A DNA stretch of 64,000 nucleotides from Lumbricus terrestris (Eukaryota; Annelida; Clitellata; Crassiclitellata; Lumbricidae). The notes beneath the pieces were generated by a model. That model was given only the letters and a program-made list of their open reading frames with translations, was not told where the DNA came from and did not search any database. Made by a program: the position numbers and the translations under genes. The stretch covers positions 96,418,261 through 96,482,260 of the forward strand of contig OX457036.1 in the NCBI GenBank assembly GCA_949752735.1, read 5' to 3'. Shown one piece after another: positions 60,873 through 64,000 of this stretch; within the stretch, counting starts at the first letter, position 1, and the number at the start of each line of letters is the position of its first letter.

Positions 60873-62690
60873 CTCCTCCTTCTCTTTTCTTCTAGTTCTT
60901 CTCCTGCTCCTTCTTGTACTCCGTCTTCTCATCTTTCTTCTCCTCCTTCTCCTTCTTCTTCTCTCCTCAATCTTTTCCCCCTCCTTCTCCTTGTCCTTCT
61001 GCTCCTTCTCCTCCTCCTTCTCCTTCTCACTCTTCTCTTCGTTCTCCTTCTCCTTTCCATACCTCTCCACCTTCTCCTTCTCCTCCTTCTCCTTGTTCTC
61101 CTCCTCCTTCTCCTCATCCCTCTTCTCTTCCTCCTTCTCCTCCTCTTGCTTCTCCTTCATCTTCTCCTCCTCCTTCTCCTTCTACTCCTCCTTCTCCTCC
61201 TTCTCCTCCTTCTCCTCCTTCTCTTTATTATTCTCCTCCTTCTCCTTCTCCTTCTTCTTGTTCCCCTTGTTCTCCTCTTTCTTCTTCTCCTTCTCCTCCT
61301 CCTTCTCCTTCTTCTTCTCCTTCTCCTTCCCATACCTCTCCACCTTCTCCTCCTTCTCCTTGTTCTCCTCCTCCTCCTTTTCCTCATCCCTCTTCTCTTC
61401 CTCCTTCTCCTCCTCCTGCTTCTCCTTCATTTTCTCCTCCTCCTTCTCCTTCTCCTCCTACTCCTCCTTCTCCTCCTTCTCCTCCTTCTTTTTATTCTTC
61501 TCCTCCTTCTCCTTCTCCTTGTTCCCCTTGTTCTCCTCTTTCTTCTTCTCCTCCTTCTTCTCCTCCTCCCTCTCCTCCTCCTCCTTCTGCTTTTTCTCCT
61601 CCTTTCCTCCTCCCTCTCTTCCTTCTCCTCCTCCTTCTCCTCCTTCTCCTTCTTCTCCTCCTTGTCCTTCTCCTTCTCCTTCTCCTCCTTCTCCCCCTTC
61701 TCCTTGTTCTCCTCCTCCTTCTCGTCATCCCTCTTCTCTTCCTCCTTCTTCTCTTTCTGCTTCTCCTTCATCTTCTCCTCCTTCTCCTTCTCCTTCTTCT
61801 GCTCCTCCTTCTCCTCCTCCTCATCCTTCTCCTCCTCCTTATTCTTCTCCTCCTCCTTCTCCTTGTTCCCTTTGTTGTCCTCTTTCTTCTTCTCCTTCTT
61901 CTCCTCCTCCTCCTCTCTCTCCTCCTCCTCCCTCTCCTACTTTTCCTCCTCCTTTTCCTCCTCCCTCTCCTCCTTCTCCTCCTCCTTCTCTTCTTTCTCC
62001 TTGTTCTCCTCCTTGATCTTCTCCTTCTTCTTCTCCTCCTTCTCCTCCTCCTTCTCCTCCTGCTCCTTCTTTTCCTTCTTCTTGTTCTCCTTCTTCTTCT
62101 TCTCCTCCTCCTCCTCCTAACTCTCTTTCTTATTCTCCTGCTTCTCCTCCTTCTCCTCTTTCTTCTTGTTTTTATTCTTTTTCTCCTCCTCCTCCTTCTC
62201 TTCCTCCCTCTCCTCCTTCTCCTCCTCCATGTCCTACTCCCTTTCCTCCATCTCCTCTTCATTCTGCTCCTCCTTCTTCTCCTTCTTCTTGTTCTCCTTC
62301 TTCTTCACCTCCTTCTCCTCCTCTTCCCTCTCCTCCTTCTCCTCCTCCTTCTTACTTTTCCCTCTCCTCCTCCATCTCCTCCTCCTCCATCTCCTCCTCC
62401 TCCTCTTCCTCCTCCTTCTTGTTCTCCTCCTTCTTCTCCTACTCCTTCTGCTACTTCTCCACCTCCTTTTTTTCCTTCTCCTCCTCCTTTTTCTATTCCT
62501 CCCTCTCCTCCTTCTCCTCCTTCTCCTCCACCTTATTCTCCTTCTTCTCCTCCTCCTCCGCCTTCTCCCTCTCCTTCTTCACCTCCTCCTTTTTCTCCTT
62601 CTTCTTCTCCTTCTTCCCCTCCTCCTTCTCCTCCTTCTCCTCCTCCTTCTTCTCCTCTTCTTCCCCTTCTCGTTCCCTTCCCCTTCTACA
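60873..62690 (+). repeat. 1.8-kb polypyrimidine (CTC/CTT)n tract
   Basis: Almost uninterrupted C/T on the plus strand, with occasional G, A and TTG variants. Larger segments recur, for example CCATACCTCTCCACCTTCTC at 61057 and 61330. The 664-codon Ser/Pro/Leu frame and all Arg/Glu/Lys-rich minus-strand frames are artefacts. Confidence 0.96.
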
Positions 62691-62724
62691 TCTACATCTA
62701 CATCATCATCACCAGCAGCAGCAT

Positions 62725-62771
<47 letters not shown>

Positions 62772-62792
62772 ACAACAACAACAACAACAACA
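62691..62792 (+). repeat. (ATC)n and (AAC)n microsatellites
   Basis: ATC units to 62768 followed by AAC units to 62792. Confidence 0.92.
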
Positions 62793-64000
62793 TTATCTCC
62801 TTCGTGCCAGGTCGTGGTGAAAACTTGTCGTCAAATACTTTGGATATGATCAGGGCACATTACTTCAAAACTTACCAATTTATTATTCCAAAAGCTCTTC
62901 CAAAATAAAGGCAGTTTAATATAGAATCCAATGAGATAGTACAAACAAAACCATGTCATTTCGCAAGCGTGCAACTCTTGCACTGATGCCTTTCTGACTA
63001 ATGGTCGTTTTGTTCCATTGATAACCACATCCCGGTTTTACACTAGGTTTCAGCTCGTCCTCCTCCCTTCATGGTCTATGCTCGAGACATACAGGCATGC
63101 AGACAGGCAGACGAACAAACATGCAGGTGTATAGATGGACAAACATAAGGAAGACGGAAAGACATTTAGACTGACAGATAGACAGACGTACAGACGGTGA
63201 GATCAACAACCACAGGCGGGCAGATCTTCATACTGATAGACGGCCAAGCAGATAGCCAGAAGCACATACAAACATACATGCCCACGGCCAAATGTACGAA
63301 CATATATTCAGACATACGTAGGCCTACAGTCGTGAAACCGGACTGTCATCGATACAGAGCGAAAGGCATTCAGATGCACAAAGGCACAAACTAAGAGGCA
63401 GACCAGAGACAAAGTCATAATGACGCTCATAATTATATACAGATCGTTTATATGGGCTGTGAGCTTCTTGGCTAACAGTGCGTATTATCGCAGTTGCTCG
63501 CTAATGACGACTCGCTAATGACGCTTGGCTTCCAGCTGACTGGCGTCATTGGTTTGTTTGAATCACATAAACAGAGAAGAGAAGCTCTGTTGTGGTCGCG
63601 CTGAAAGGTACTTCACAGAACTTCAAGAAGCCAGACCACGAAACGTCACCGCTCTCTAAGCAATTTGACCCCCAGCAGGCGGCTCACTTGGGAGAATGGC
63701 GACTGGCAATGCCTGCAGTGTATGGAGTCTTGCAACAATAGGCCTATGTAGGCCTACTAGTATGTATGATATTAATCCGATGTATTATACTAAATGATAC
63801 GATTCCAATGCTGAAATCAACGATTACGTTGCCCAGCAGCATCACCGCGCAAGAGAGGACTTCTTTTAATGACACCAAGCAATACATGTAATCTGTTTAT
63901 AAGTAACATTACTTAAATATTATTTTCGTTATAAATAGACAATCGTTTGCTACGGTATTCTTTTTTGCGCATCTGTGCCACTCGCTATTTTCACCACAGG
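62793..64000. other. no gene recognised
   Basis: A degenerate GACAGACA/ACATAC-rich stretch occurs around 63080-63330. The final 400 bp are unremarkable. Confidence 0.35.

Noticed and set aside
60914..62908. 664-codon open frame rich in Ser, Pro and Leu
   Set aside because: It is the direct translation of a CTC/CTT tract; all six frames are long and biased. No start context, domain or splice logic.

Overview
The window is animal nuclear DNA: non-coding for most of its length, very rich in simple repeats, and layered with decayed transposable elements. The only host gene I can support is an ionotropic glutamate receptor of the AMPA/kainate class, on the + strand. Three consecutive exons of its extracellular amino-terminal domain are visible: 19393-19595, a 54-bp exon at 37271-37324, and 41002-41157. 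They are separated by introns of about 17.7 kb and 3.7 kb. All splice phases agree and every junction is GT/AG. Exons before and after these were not found, so the gene probably runs off both ends of the window or has further exons I cannot recognise. Nothing here looks prokaryotic or viral. The palindrome TAGGCCTA is strikingly over-represented. With giant tetranucleotide arrays, tRNA-derived SINEs, RLE-type LINE remnants and many hAT elements, this suggests a marine invertebrate, but I cannot name the species from the sequence.

Layout. 0-19 kb: LINE 3' ends, microsatellites, a 1.66-kb terminal-inverted-repeat (TIR) element at 6.2-7.8 kb, an inverted pair of about 500-bp repeats at 2.0 and 13.9 kb, and, next to the second, an inverted second copy of the 54-bp receptor exon. 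19-42 kb: the receptor exons and introns. The first intron carries a mariner-like element split by a hAT element, a 1.7-kb GATA/GACA/GGAT/GGAC array, LINE and SINE copies, a hAT element with another TIR element nested in it, and two minisatellites. The second intron contains a 2.8-kb hAT-like element and a 165-bp MITE. 42-56 kb: LINE fragments, AGT, GATA and GTAT arrays, and a 1.1-kb TIR element. 56-58 kb: a tRNA-like SINE copy and a 5'-truncated restriction-endonuclease-type LINE bracketed by TTA repeats. 58-63 kb: a long ATC and polypyrimidine tract, interrupted by a 1.6-kb TIR element that carries about 15 copies of an 85-bp tandem repeat.

The receptor exons would contribute about 137 residues of one ligand-gated cation channel subunit. 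The rest is intronic or intergenic and shows repeated rounds of insertion, several of them datable by nesting and by intact 8-bp target duplications. Nearly all long open reading frames here are artefacts of repeats (Ser/Leu/Ile, Cys/Met/Tyr-Val, poly-Leu and similar). I saw no convincing new defence or enzymatic system. The most unusual items are the inverted receptor microexon with only synonymous changes, and the TIR elements filled with copies of their own terminal motif.
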